A stretch of DNA of 64,000 nt from Bacteroidota bacterium (lineage in GTDB: Bacteria; Bacteroidota; Ignavibacteria; UBA10030; UBA8401), in contig DATJPT010000005.1 in the NCBI GenBank assembly GCA_035506275.1, positions 1 through 64,000 on the forward strand, written 5' to 3'. Within the stretch, counting starts at the first letter, position 1, and each line of letters starts with the position of its first letter. Under the pieces are notes generated by a model that did not search any database, was not told where the DNA came from, and saw only the letters and a list, made by a program, of their open reading frames with translations. Shown piece by piece: positions 35,339-44,563 of this stretch. The translations under genes and the position numbers were made by a program.

Positions 35339-37123
35339 ATGCAGCCCTTGAAATTGTATGAGAAGATCGGCTACGGCTTCGGCGATGCAGCCTCTTCAAT
35401 GTTCTGGAAGCTTTTCGGAATGTACCTCCTCTTTTTTTACACCGACATCTTCGGCATCACCGCCGCAGCGGTCGGAACGATGCTCTTTATCACCCGGCTC
35501 GGCAACGCCGCATTCGACCCGTTTGTCGGCATCCTCGGCGACCGGACCAACACCCGGTGGGGAAAATTCAGGCCGTATATGCTCTGGATGGCCCTGCCGG
35601 TCGGCCTCATCGCGGTCTTGACCTTTACAACTCCCGACATCGGAGAAAACGGAAAACTCGTCTATGCGTACGTCACCTTCTCATTGATGATGATCCTCTA
35701 TTCGATGATCAACGTTCCGTATGCCTCGCTGATGGGAGTGATGACCGACGACGGCAAGCAGAGGACTACTCTCGCGACGTACCGTTTCATCTTCGCGTTC
35801 GGGGGAAGTTTTCTCGTGCTCGGCCTGTTCCAGCCCCTGTTCGACGGATTCGGGACGAGAACATTCTATGAATTTTCCTCGCCGAAGATCGTTGAAACGG
35901 CCGACACTCCCGCAAGGACCACGAACAAGCTCATCGTGTGGGAAGGAACTTCTGCAGGCTCGGCTGCCGGGCAGCGCGTCGATTCCCTTCTTTTCATCAC
36001 TGCGAAAATAAATACGAGCGCAAATGATGCGTTCAGCCTCGGCGTGGTCAATGCAAGAACAAATCAATTTTACGGCTGCAGTTTTCCTGAAGGGAAGGAC
36101 ACTCTTGGATTGCTCCGCACCGGAGCGACGAGCGACGTCAAGCTGAGGCTGGACCGGTTTGTTCCGAGCGAAGATCTGGCAAATCTTGCCGATTTGAAGT
36201 TTGCGTGCAAAGGGCTGGGCCAGGAATCCATCACGGTCCGAAATATTGCGTTGAAAGAGATCAACTACCGCGCCGGCACGGAGCGCGCCGTTGTCGTGAT
36301 CTCCTCGCTCGCCGTCGTCTTCTTCATCCTCACATTCCTTCTCACAAAGGAAAAGGTGCCGCCGACCACGGTCGAGACCTCTCTGAAAAACGACCTGAAA
36401 GATCTGAGCAGGAACGGCCCGTGGTTCATTCTCGTCGGCGCCAGCATCTCCACGATCTTTCTCAACACGATCCGGGACGGAGCCACAGTCTATTACTTCA
36501 CCTACTATTTCAAGGGGATGAGCAATATCGAATTTAGTTCTTCCGTCATTCTCGCCATCAGTACCGTGTACCTGCTCGTGGGGCAGGCGGCCAACATTAT
36601 CGGCGTCGTCCTGGCAAAGCCGGTCTCCGACAGGATCGGCAAGAAGAAAACGTTCCTTATCGCGATGGTCAATGCGGCCGTGCTCAGCTTCATCTTCTTC
36701 ATGCTGGATAAATCCGCCATCGTGCTGATTGTCGTTCTTCAGTTTTTGATCAGCATCAATGCCGGCATCATTTTCCCTCTCATCTGGTCCATGTTTGCCG
36801 ATACCGCGGATTACTCCGAGTGGAAGAACGGGCGGCGCGCTACCGGTCTTGTCTTCTCCGCCGCATCCATGTCGCAAAAATTCGGGGCCTCGATCGGGAT
36901 CGCCATGGTCGGCTGGATCCTGTCGTTCTACGGCTATCAGGCGAACGTCGAGCAGACCGAGGCGACGCAGAACGGCATCCGCATGATGCTGAGCGTCTAC
37001 CCCGGCATAGGAGCGCTGCTCGCCGCAGGATTTATCTTCATCTATCCGCTCAAAGAATCCGTACTCGACAAGATCAGCGCGGAGTTGGCAACGTTCCGTT
37101 CGACGGGAGCAAAACCGTCATAA
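35339..37123 (+). CDS. GPH-family sugar:cation symporter (MFS) with large inserted periplasmic domain
   Basis: The 594-residue transporter has the glycoside-pentoside-hexuronide symporter pattern: KIGYGFGDAASSMFW at helix 1, LGNAAFDPFVGILGDRTN-type loop, and IGKKKTFLI in the second half. Twelve helices are expected. Typical members have about 450-500 residues; this one has an extra block of about 140 residues (172-315) between helices 5 and 6. On normal topology that block lies on the periplasmic side. It is hydrophilic and beta-rich (FITAKINTSANDAFSLGV through SITVRNIALKEI), resembling a carbohydrate-binding sandwich. The gene is divergent from a GH-like secreted protein and followed by a GlcG-like gene. 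The start ATG at 35339 fits a cytoplasmic N-terminus. Substrate not predictable. Confidence 0.86.
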   Translation: MQPLKLYEKIGYGFGDAASSMFWKLFGMYLLFFYTDIFGITAAAVGTMLFITRLGNAAFDPFVGILGDRTNTRWGKFRPYMLWMALPVGLIAVLTFTTPDIGENGKLVYAYVTFSLMMILYSMINVPYASLMGVMTDDGKQRTTLATYRFIFAFGGSFLVLGLFQPLFDGFGTRTFYEFSSPKIVETADTPARTTNKLIVWEGTSAGSAAGQRVDSLLFITAKINTSANDAFSLGVVNARTNQFYGCSFPEGKDTLGLLRTGATSDVKLRLDRFVPSEDLANLADLKFACKGLGQESITVRNIALKEINYRAGTERAVVVISSLAVVFFILTFLLTKEKVPPTTVETSLKNDLKDLSRNGPWFILVGASISTIFLNTIRDGATVYYFTYYFKGMSNIEFSSSVILAISTVYLLVGQAANIIGVVLAKPVSDRIGKKKTFLIAMVNAAVLSFIFFMLDKSAIVLIVVLQFLISINAGIIFPLIWSMFADTADYSEWKNGRRATGLVFSAASMSQKFGASIGIAMVGWILSFYGYQANVEQTEATQNGIRMMLSVYPGIGALLAAGFIFIYPLKESVLDKISAELATFRSTGAKPS

Positions 37124-37178
37124 TGATGATGTTATAGCACCGTCCAGTACTTCACAAAGACTAACACGAGGAAGAGCA

Positions 37179-37598
37179 ATGGAGAATTTTCAAAGCGCTG
37201 CACCGAAAATGATCGCTGCAATGGAACAGCATGCGAAAAAACTTGGCGTGAGAGGAGCCATTGTCATCGCAAGCATGGATAAGCATGGGGAGTCGTGGAT
37301 ATCACAGATGAAAGTGGTGGGGGCGATGGCATCCGTTCCGGAAACCCCCAAACCCGGGGAATATCCCGGTTACAATTTCATCGGCATCGCATATTCAAAG
37401 GCGGCAGAAATGGCGGATACAAAGATCAACAGCGGCAGCAAGCTGCGTCCTCCATACCAGGGAGAATTCGGCTACCAGGGAGGGATGATAAAAAAATTTG
37501 AGTCTGGCTTTATTCTCGCCGTCTTCAGCGGCGCCACAGGCGAGCAGGATTTTGAAATAGCCGGCGTTGGAATGAAAGCGTACGAAACCGGCAAATAA
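37179..37598 (+). CDS. GlcG/HbpS-like haem-binding-family protein
   Basis: This 139-residue protein matches the GlcG/HbpS fold: AAPKMIAAMEQHAKKLGVRG, then IVIASMDKHGESWI and a Gly/Ala-rich IAVFSGATGEQD-type closing segment. Family members bind haem, cobalamin or dicarboxylate-related ligands, and often accompany metabolic genes without a settled role. It has no signal peptide and lies 55 bases after the sugar symporter on the same strand, so it is probably in its transcript. It converges with the ribokinase gene, only 16 bases apart. Confidence 0.75.
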   Translation: MENFQSAAPKMIAAMEQHAKKLGVRGAIVIASMDKHGESWISQMKVVGAMASVPETPKPGEYPGYNFIGIAYSKAAEMADTKINSGSKLRPPYQGEFGYQGGMIKKFESGFILAVFSGATGEQDFEIAGVGMKAYETGK

Positions 37599-37614
37599 GC
37601 CGTACGCTGCTGCT

Positions 37615-38541
37615 CTACGGGCTCGCTGTCCTCAGAAAATTCTCAATTTCCCCCCGCGTCGGCGCCGACGGCTGGGCGCCGAGGCGGGTCACGGAGATCG
37701 CCGCACCGGCTGTCGCAAATCTCACGGCCTCCGAAATGTCCTTGCCTTCCACTAACGCAACGGCCAGACATCCGCAATAGATATCCCCCGCACCTGTCGT
37801 GTCGAGAGCGTTTACTTTGAATGCGTCCACCCACCTCTCCCCATTCGCCGAATAAATGAACGAACCGCGCGCGCCAATCGTGATGATCACCGTTTCACAC
37901 CCTAAGCGGGCAATTTCCGTTGCCGCTTTCGACACCGAGGCGTCGTCCGCAACGGCAATTCCCGAAATATATTCCGCTTCGGATTCATTGACGACCAGGA
38001 TCTCCACTTTTTTGAGATAACTTCTGTCGAATTCGCGGGCAGGGGCAAAATTCCAGAGAACTCTTTTCTTGCGCTGATGGCAAACATCCAGAACATATTT
38101 CAGCGTCTCGGGGAGGATCTCATATTGAAGGACAATGATTTCCGCCTCTTTAATAAGATCGAGAACTTTATCGATATGCCGGGGGGTCAGCCTATAGTTG
38201 GCTCCCGGCGCAACGGAGAGATAGTTGGTCCCCAGGTCGCCGATCATCACGAGCGCCGTACCGCTTGAAATATTCTTTTCCTGAAAGACAAAATCGGTGT
38301 TGATGCCAGCTTTGTTGAACTGGTCGACCATCCTCGGCGTAATGTCGTCGTCCCCGACGCAATTGACGAAGGAGACATTGCCGCCGGCGCGGGCGGCGCC
38401 GACCGCCTGATTCGCCCCTTTGCCCCCGAACGTCTGGAAGAAGACGCCGTCCGTGATCGTCTCCCCCACTTTCGGAAGGCGGGGCATCTTCATGATGAAA
38501 TCAATATTCGAGCTGCCGATGACGGCTATTTTCTTCTTCAT
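37615..38541 (-). CDS. rbsK: Ribokinase (PfkB family)
   Basis: The 308-residue enzyme shows both PfkB signatures: GGKGANQAVGAARAGG near 40 and DTTGAGDIYCG near 250, which holds the catalytic base Asp and the anion hole. It begins IAVIGSSNIDFIMKMPRLPK as ribokinases do. It phosphorylates ribose (or a related pentose) at O5. The gene lies downstream of a GRP-type sugar transporter and in a glycan-degradation region, consistent with pentose salvage. Because PfkB kinases vary in substrate, ribose specificity is likely but not proved. Confidence 0.9.
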   Translation of the reverse strand: MKKKIAVIGSSNIDFIMKMPRLPKVGETITDGVFFQTFGGKGANQAVGAARAGGNVSFVNCVGDDDITPRMVDQFNKAGINTDFVFQEKNISSGTALVMIGDLGTNYLSVAPGANYRLTPRHIDKVLDLIKEAEIIVLQYEILPETLKYVLDVCHQRKKRVLWNFAPAREFDRSYLKKVEILVVNESEAEYISGIAVADDASVSKAATEIARLGCETVIITIGARGSFIYSANGERWVDAFKVNALDTTGAGDIYCGCLAVALVEGKDISEAVRFATAGAAISVTRLGAQPSAPTRGEIENFLRTASP

Positions 38542-38732
38542 AAGAGGGGATGCGCAACATGCGAGGATTTATTGCCGCAAAGTGACTAAAGGAGCAGGAA
38601 AAATAATCTACTCATTAATGAACCTGGCAGATCGGCGCTTTAATTGAAAGTTCTTCTGTGTCTCACCATTTTTGCGGCATGGCCTTTGAACTCTGCGTAC
38701 ATCGGTCCATCTTCATTTGAAGGGGTAAAATG

Positions 38733-39725
38733 TCACAGCCGGGCGATGACGATCAATCCGAGGCCGATCACGAAACAGATGAACATCGTTGCAATGTAGG
38801 AAGCAGGAGCGCCTTTGAATTCCTTGAAAACGAATACCCCCCAGGCCGCCCCGATCATCGTCGAACCCTGCCCGAGGCCGTAGGAGATCGCCGGCCCCGC
38901 TTTGTCCGAGGCGATCAGGTTGAAGAGGAATCCCGTATTCCAAATGAGCCCGCCGAGAATGCCGATCAGGTGCAGACGCACAGTGCCGTTCTTCCAATAA
39001 TCGGCGTAGGCCGATTTGTTCCCGACGACCGGTTTGACCATAAAGAACGTGTTCCACAAAAAATTGGAGAGGAAGACGCCGATGGAAAAAATGAATACCC
39101 CGGAATATGGGGTAACTCTGCCGGCATCGGGATGAACGAAATCGAGCGTCATGCTGGCGGCAACGAACCGGTAAAAGAATCCCATAATGACGCCCCCCGC
39201 TACCGAGAGGGCTAATCCCTTCGCCGGTGTCGAGCCTTTTGATTTCGAGACTTTGGCGGCCGCAAAGGCATTCACGGTCATTGCAACAACTACGAGCAGC
39301 ACGCCCCCGAACAGAAAGAGAGGATTCCCCTGCGGCTGCTTGACGTAATTGACGATCACGCCGATCACCAATGCCAATCCAACGCCGATGGGAAAGGCCA
39401 CCGACAAACCGGCGACGGCGATCGCGGCAACGATCAGCAAATTCGAAAGATTGAAAACAACGCCGCCGAGGAATGCAGAGACGACCGAGTCGGTATCGGC
39501 TTGCAAGAGGTCGGGAATGAATCCTCTGCCCCCATCACCGCTGCTGCCCATCGTGAGGCCATAGATCAGCGAGACGATGATGAGGCCGAGCGAGTAGTCC
39601 CAGTAAAAAAGCGGGAATGGCCATCGCTCCGTCGAGATCTTTGACGTGTTGGCCCATGAGCCCCAGCAGAGCATCGTGACGACGCAAAAACAGACGGCGA
39701 GAAAATAATCGTTGATGATGAACAT
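38733..39725 (-). CDS. GRP/RbsU-type sugar permease (DMT superfamily)
   Basis: The 330-residue protein has about ten membrane helices with the layout of glucose/ribose porter (GRP, RbsU) and ureide-permease-like transporters: CWGSWANTSK in helix 1, a Gly/Ala-rich LSVAFPIGVGLALVIG, and GLGQGSTMIGAAWGVFVFKE near the end. It sits 6 bases after the GH9 gene on the same strand and about 190 bases before ribokinase, so uptake of a sugar released by the upstream hydrolases is a sensible inference. The start at 39725 is a normal ATG. Rhamnose and other sugars are possible substrates. Confidence 0.82.
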   Translation of the reverse strand: MFIINDYFLAVCFCVVTMLCWGSWANTSKISTERWPFPLFYWDYSLGLIIVSLIYGLTMGSSGDGGRGFIPDLLQADTDSVVSAFLGGVVFNLSNLLIVAAIAVAGLSVAFPIGVGLALVIGVIVNYVKQPQGNPLFLFGGVLLVVVAMTVNAFAAAKVSKSKGSTPAKGLALSVAGGVIMGFFYRFVAASMTLDFVHPDAGRVTPYSGVFIFSIGVFLSNFLWNTFFMVKPVVGNKSAYADYWKNGTVRLHLIGILGGLIWNTGFLFNLIASDKAGPAISYGLGQGSTMIGAAWGVFVFKEFKGAPASYIATMFICFVIGLGLIVIARL

Positions 39726-39731
39726 GATCTT

Positions 39732-41630
39732 CTATTTGTCTGTTGAGAGATATTGTGACAGATACGTGACCGCTCCGATGGCATGGTAGAACGGCACCCC
39801 CCACACTTCCTGCGTGTTCCACTCCACCGCGTTCGAAGTCTCCATGTACGGGGTATCATCCACTCGTCCGATGAAACCGTCGAGAGTGGCATCGGGGATC
39901 CGGTAGTTCACGAATGAGGCGATGACCGGATGTCTGAATCCGACGCCGGTGAACAAGCACAATCCGGTAGTGTTATGGCCGGTCGCCCACTGCAGAAGTT
40001 TTTCGCACTCGCTGATATATTCCGGCTTGTGCCATAACTTTCCGGCGCGGGCGAGCAGATAGGCGTGATGCATCAGCACGGCGTCGGTTCCGTGTACCAT
40101 CTCCTGCGAGTTCAGCGGGTTGATGAATGTGCGGACAAAATTTCCCCCTCCTGCGTCCCGGAAGGTTACTTCATCGGCGTACAACGGCTTGACGAATATT
40201 CCGTAAGGCGTGACTCCAAACGGATTGCTCAAGGCATCCTTGAGCAGATACTTTTCGACGTAACGCTCGACCGATTCCCTGCATCTTTTGGTCATCGCGT
40301 CCGCGCCGGGCAATTGAAGTTCGCAGAGGCGAAGCAGCGCCATAGCCGGCTCAGCATTCCACACAATGCTCCGGTAGCCGTCTGTTTTATCTTTCTCATA
40401 AAAATACCCGCTCAGGTGCTGCTCTCCCGTTTCCTGACGCTGCAGCAATTGATCGGCGAGCATTTCCAGATGATGGACAGTCACGGATCTGCTTCCCGAT
40501 GCATACAGTTCGGCCGCCGCGAGGAGTTCTTCCGCAACGAAGAGCGTCCGTCCATCGTGGCCGGCCTGCTGGCTGTAGTTCCATGCACGTTCTGCGAGCT
40601 GTCTGCACACTCCCGCATCGGCCGAGTCGAGCGCTTGAGCGGCGAACTCTTGATTCCGAACAAAGAGGAACTGGCAGACCGGATTGTATGTCGTCCGGAT
40701 CTTCCGTTCGTCGCCGTTATTGATGATGTTATCGCTCTTTCCCTCGCCGGCAGCAAGACATCCGGCATGGTTTTCGCACCACCAGTCCGCGGCGTAATTT
40801 CCTCCTGTCCGCAGAGGTCCGCTACCGATATCTTCGTAAACGCGCCCCTCCGCCGTGATCATAGAATGGAAGAACTTATTTCCCCATCGTATTTCTTCCT
40901 GAGCGGCGGTTTTGTAAACCGGGTCGCCGTACTTCACAATCATGCCCAGCGCCTCGAGGTGAGAACTTGTCTGGGAGATCCACTTGCGGAAATCGCCGGC
41001 GTCGTTCCATCCTCCGGCGGCCGGAATATAGACTCCGCCCGAATCGGTGACCCCGTCGTCGAAATTCTCAAGCGGACGAATGCCCGGAATCTCCGTCCCC
41101 GACCTCTGACAGTAAAGATAATTCAGATAGCTTCGGATAAAGCGGTCGTATGGATTATGTTCGATGACGAACGGTGTCGTGAAGCCGTATTCGGTTTCGA
41201 TCTGATAGAGACCCGGCTCGCGAAAGTTTGAAAAATCCCCCTGCCAGAAGATTCCCCATCGCGTCTGAATTTTCCGCAACGTACCGCGAAATGCCGGCGT
41301 CTCGCCTTCGGACTGCCCAGGCTGAAGATAGCTCCCCTTGTCGAGGTCGAACGGCCAGCGGAACGTGGCCCCTTTCCAGCTTTTCGGATGCCACTGATCG
41401 CGTTTCAGGCGCGAGCCGAGCCGGTCGATGAAGAAGGGAATTTCATCGGGAAGTTTTGATTCATGAAGCGATGGGAGCAACGTGACCGTCTTGGGACTGT
41501 TCCCGCTGAATCCGACTTGAGACGTCACGAGCGTTGCTTTGTCGACATACACCATTCCTGCCTCCTGCGCAGCGGCGAACGTGATCAGTGTGAGAAGGGA
41601 GACGAAAAGAAAATGCTGTCTCGTGCTCAT
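39732..41630 (-). CDS. Glycoside hydrolase family 9 (endoglucanase-like)
   Basis: This 632-residue enzyme has a signal peptide (about 1-21) and an N-terminal Ig-like/CelD_N domain (about 25-150) starting TLVTSQVGFSGNSPK. The (alpha/alpha)6 GH9 barrel follows. The hallmark GGWNDAGDFRKW near 210 gives the two catalytic-base Asp residues, and a putative acid Glu lies near the C-terminus in YMETSNAVEWN. It has no T9SS tail. GH9 enzymes cleave beta-1,4-glucans, mixed-linkage glucan or xyloglucan. It is followed 6 bases later by a sugar transporter, which suggests that it processes imported or periplasmic oligosaccharides. Confidence 0.9.
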   Translation of the reverse strand: MSTRQHFLFVSLLTLITFAAAQEAGMVYVDKATLVTSQVGFSGNSPKTVTLLPSLHESKLPDEIPFFIDRLGSRLKRDQWHPKSWKGATFRWPFDLDKGSYLQPGQSEGETPAFRGTLRKIQTRWGIFWQGDFSNFREPGLYQIETEYGFTTPFVIEHNPYDRFIRSYLNYLYCQRSGTEIPGIRPLENFDDGVTDSGGVYIPAAGGWNDAGDFRKWISQTSSHLEALGMIVKYGDPVYKTAAQEEIRWGNKFFHSMITAEGRVYEDIGSGPLRTGGNYAADWWCENHAGCLAAGEGKSDNIINNGDERKIRTTYNPVCQFLFVRNQEFAAQALDSADAGVCRQLAERAWNYSQQAGHDGRTLFVAEELLAAAELYASGSRSVTVHHLEMLADQLLQRQETGEQHLSGYFYEKDKTDGYRSIVWNAEPAMALLRLCELQLPGADAMTKRCRESVERYVEKYLLKDALSNPFGVTPYGIFVKPLYADEVTFRDAGGGNFVRTFINPLNSQEMVHGTDAVLMHHAYLLARAGKLWHKPEYISECEKLLQWATGHNTTGLCLFTGVGFRHPVIASFVNYRIPDATLDGFIGRVDDTPYMETSNAVEWNTQEVWGVPFYHAIGAVTYLSQYLSTDK

Positions 41631-41808
41631 AATAATCGCATGGGGATTGAATACTGAAGTTTCATGGAAAAGGGACGGATGACCGGTCTTTCAACGCGAT
41701 CGAACCCTCTCGGTAAACCGTCGTTTCTCTTGCGCCAATCTATCTTTTCTTTGCTCCAAAGGCAACCAATGTTCCCGCAGAGGCAAGCATTGCTGCGCAG
41801 CGGCAGAA

Positions 41809-42738
41809 CTAATTTCTTCCATTCAGCCATCCGAGCCACAGCTTCAGATCGTTGGCCCATGCGCCGACATGCGGATTGTGTACGGCCAGCCCGAAGCCGT
41901 GTTCTCCTTCCGAAACGAGGTGCAACTCCACCGCGATCTTTTTCGCTCGCAAAGCTTTCACCATCAACAATGAGTTCTCGGCCGGAACGGCCGGATCGTC
42001 GTTGGCATGTACGATAAATGCCGGCGGCGTATCGTCGCGCACCTGCAGTTCGTTTGAGAAATACGTCAACAAGCTTGGCTCGGGATTTTTTCCGAGCAAT
42101 GCTTCCTCCGAGCCCCGGTGAACGGAGGAGTCGACAAATGAAATTACCGGATACATGAGGACCATGAAATCGGGACGGCAGCTTTCCTGCTCGATCGAGT
42201 CGCCCGCCGACGAATTTCCATAATCGAAATGCGTCCCGAGTGTTGAGGCCAGGTGTCCGCCGGCGGAGAAGCCCATGATGCCGATCTTCTTCGCGTCGAT
42301 GTTCCATTGCGCAGCATGATGACGGACCAGGCGCATCGCACGCTGGGCGTCCTGCAGGGGTACTTTATACTGTTCACTCCAATTGCCGGAGGTCGGCAGG
42401 CGGTACTTGAGCACGATGCCGGCAACGCCGATTGAATTCAGGTACCGCGCAATGTCGGTCCCCTCAAGATCGTAGGCCAGGATCCAATATCCGCCGCCGG
42501 GACAGATAACAACCGCCTGTCCTGTCGCAAAACGTTTGCTCGGCAAATAGACCGCGATGTTAGGGGACTGGACATTTCGGATCCGGGTGATATCCGCCTT
42601 TTCCGCTATCTCTTCCCCTCCACTGCTTTTCATGTTCGGAATTGTTCCCTCGTAAAGGGGCAGGACGCAGTCTTGACTGTACGAAGTGCAGCGGAGAGCG
42701 AAGAGCATCAGGATCAGAAACCCGCGGTATGTTTTCAT
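41809..42738 (-). CDS. Exported alpha/beta hydrolase, acetyl-xylan-esterase-like
   Basis: The 309-residue hydrolase has a signal peptide (to about residue 20) and the esterase/lipase core: VVICPGGGYWILAYD (oxyanion region), catalytic Ser in IGIMGFSAGGHLAS, Asp in FIVHANDDPAVP and His in GEHGFGLAVHNP. This arrangement matches BD-FAE/acetyl-xylan-esterase enzymes that deacylate hemicellulose. It lies between a GH28-like gene and the GH9 gene on the same strand. Deacetylating plant polysaccharide before hydrolase action is a likely role; exact ester not determinable. Confidence 0.87.
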   Translation of the reverse strand: MKTYRGFLILMLFALRCTSYSQDCVLPLYEGTIPNMKSSGGEEIAEKADITRIRNVQSPNIAVYLPSKRFATGQAVVICPGGGYWILAYDLEGTDIARYLNSIGVAGIVLKYRLPTSGNWSEQYKVPLQDAQRAMRLVRHHAAQWNIDAKKIGIMGFSAGGHLASTLGTHFDYGNSSAGDSIEQESCRPDFMVLMYPVISFVDSSVHRGSEEALLGKNPEPSLLTYFSNELQVRDDTPPAFIVHANDDPAVPAENSLLMVKALRAKKIAVELHLVSEGEHGFGLAVHNPHVGAWANDLKLWLGWLNGRN

Positions 42739-42819
42739 TGGACCCTCTCTCTATGTGTGTGCCACGAGGGCACTAAGACTTCAATAGGTTTTTTGCGTTT
42801 TTGCGGCATGGTTGCAGAA

Positions 42820-44223
42820 TTATCTGACGAGCAATCCCTCGACGAACTTCCCGGCATGAATTACCTTAGAGCCGAGCTCGCCGAGCGGCTTTCCCGCAAC
42901 GGTGCAATGATCGAAAATCACCGATTGAATTTTGTGCTGTTCGTCGAATCCTCTCAGCATGATCGGTCCTTCATGTGCCCAGGAAACATTTCTAAGCGTG
43001 ACGTTCTGAATATGCCCGGGGGGACCGGTGCCATATTTCTTCCCGTCGGTGATGTTCAATTCGAATAATTTGACCTCGGACCGCTCGACACGGATGCTGT
43101 CGTAAAGAATATTGCGGACAACGGACGGTCCGTCGCATACAATGCTGAACCCGCTGTGCCCGTCCACGCGGCTCCCGCCGCGGGCTAAGATCACATCGCA
43201 ATTTCGGACGGTAACGTTGCTGATTGAATCGGCATCGGTCTCGAAACCGATCGTGACGCCGTCGCTGAAGGCGTACCCGAGCATCGTATTTCCGCTTACT
43301 AGAACGTCATCGACGTTCTGACCACGGTTGGGAGCTTTGATCCCGATGCAGTCATCGGTGCAACGGAGAAAGGAGTTCGTGATCCTCACTTTTCTTGAGC
43401 CGAGCGGGTCTATTCCGTCGCATGCGGGACCGAAACCGAGCACTTTAACATTATTGTATGTTATCCCGTCACAATTAACAAGAGTATTCGTCCAGCCCTC
43501 TCCGTTGCGGATCATGATGCCGTCAACGAGAACGTCCCGGCAATTTTCGATGAGCACCATCTGATTGAACTTCGCTTCCCCGTCCAGAATGCCCCTGCCG
43601 AGAATGCGGATCTTGCTAACATCCTTTGCGCGGATGCCGCCGTAGACAATTCCCCCCGCCGCTATGTAAACGGTCTCGCTGTCCTTCAGTGTAATATATC
43701 CCGGCCGATGGACACCGGGCCCAAAATAGTGAACGCCGGGAGCTGAAGAAGAGATTTCCTCGAGCCCTGCCGGATTTGCAAAAAGAAATAACGGCGGCAG
43801 CGAGTCTATCTGAACAACGATATGACGGGGTTCAGGAAGGGTAAATGTCAGGCCGTTTCCGCCGACAACCGGCTTGATCCCAAGGCTCATCGGATGGATC
43901 GAGACATGTGTCACAGGGGCGTGAACGCGAATGGCGATGCTCACTTTTCCGCTGCACGAGAAGCTTGCCTGATGAATTTCCTGCTGTACTTTCGTGTAGG
44001 GTTCAATAAACCAGTCAGGAAACTTGCTGACATCGAAATCTGTCCGGAATTTCTCCGTCCAGATTTCCCGGCCGTTGGCCGTGACCGAATAGCGATCGCT
44101 GGTCGCAAGACCGGATATTGAAGGATAAACAACTATTGTCGAATTATCCTTGTCGGAATCCTGTGCATTCGACATCACAATCGCGGAAATAAGGAGCATT
44201 GGAAGAATAAAATATCTCTGCAT
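42820..44223 (-). CDS. GH28-like right-handed beta-helix glycosidase
   Basis: The 467-residue exported protein (signal peptide MQRYFILPMLLISAIVMSNA) has a leading beta domain. A parallel beta-helix follows, with the GH28-like cluster of acids: CDGIDPLGSRKVRI, then FLRCTDDCIGIKAPN, then FSDGVTIGFETDAD. In GH28 polygalacturonases three Asp residues in this order form the active site; here the middle D-D pair is kept. It could act on pectin-type uronans, or be a related beta-helix such as GH49/iso-pullulanase. It is first in the minus-strand run with the esterase and GH9 genes. Confidence 0.85.
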   Translation of the reverse strand: MQRYFILPMLLISAIVMSNAQDSDKDNSTIVVYPSISGLATSDRYSVTANGREIWTEKFRTDFDVSKFPDWFIEPYTKVQQEIHQASFSCSGKVSIAIRVHAPVTHVSIHPMSLGIKPVVGGNGLTFTLPEPRHIVVQIDSLPPLFLFANPAGLEEISSSAPGVHYFGPGVHRPGYITLKDSETVYIAAGGIVYGGIRAKDVSKIRILGRGILDGEAKFNQMVLIENCRDVLVDGIMIRNGEGWTNTLVNCDGITYNNVKVLGFGPACDGIDPLGSRKVRITNSFLRCTDDCIGIKAPNRGQNVDDVLVSGNTMLGYAFSDGVTIGFETDADSISNVTVRNCDVILARGGSRVDGHSGFSIVCDGPSVVRNILYDSIRVERSEVKLFELNITDGKKYGTGPPGHIQNVTLRNVSWAHEGPIMLRGFDEQHKIQSVIFDHCTVAGKPLGELGSKVIHAGKFVEGLLVR

Positions 44224-44563
44224 GTTGTCAGCGTCCTAATTTGAATTAATTTTAAGAATCCCTCAGCAATATCCGGAATGAGAAAAGCTTAGCCACCGCA
44301 GCAGCGGGAGAGGCGAGTGCTCCGTTGAACCATCCATTGGGAGAATGTTGATGACTCACTTTCCTTCCATCTCCTTCGTATCTTTGGAAGAATCGGGACA
44401 CTCCACTGCGGCATCGAAGGGACTACGGCGAGAGATCGCCGCGATTTAGTCGCGGCAATAGTAGGAATTCTCCGTTAAAGAAGCAACGGCCTCAGGCTAC
44501 CGGAAAAATACATTCCTTCATGCAAAAAGCCGGCGGCGATAGATGCCGGCTATTGTTTTCAAA
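44224..44563. other. Intergenic region with small inverted repeats
   Basis: The region upstream of the GH28-like gene holds a GC-rich hairpin-like pair (CCGCGA/TCGCGG around 44434-44450) and ends in the TrmO terminator. No gene is convincing. The promoter of the GH28-like gene should lie just above 44223. Confidence 0.4.
44528..44551 (-). terminator. Rho-independent terminator of the trmO gene
   Basis: On the minus strand a stem AGCCGGC/GCCGGCT (7 bp) closes a 10-base loop and is followed by a run of T residues. It lies 12 bases after the stop codon of the methyltransferase gene. Confidence 0.75.

Noticed and set aside
35681-36877. Long minus-strand frame opposite the sugar symporter
   Set aside because: The symporter topology and motifs on the plus strand explain the sequence; the opposite frame is highly charged and featureless.
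40065-41231. Long plus-strand frame opposite the GH9 gene
   Set aside because: GH9 motifs lie on the minus strand; the plus frame lacks a ribosome site and family features.
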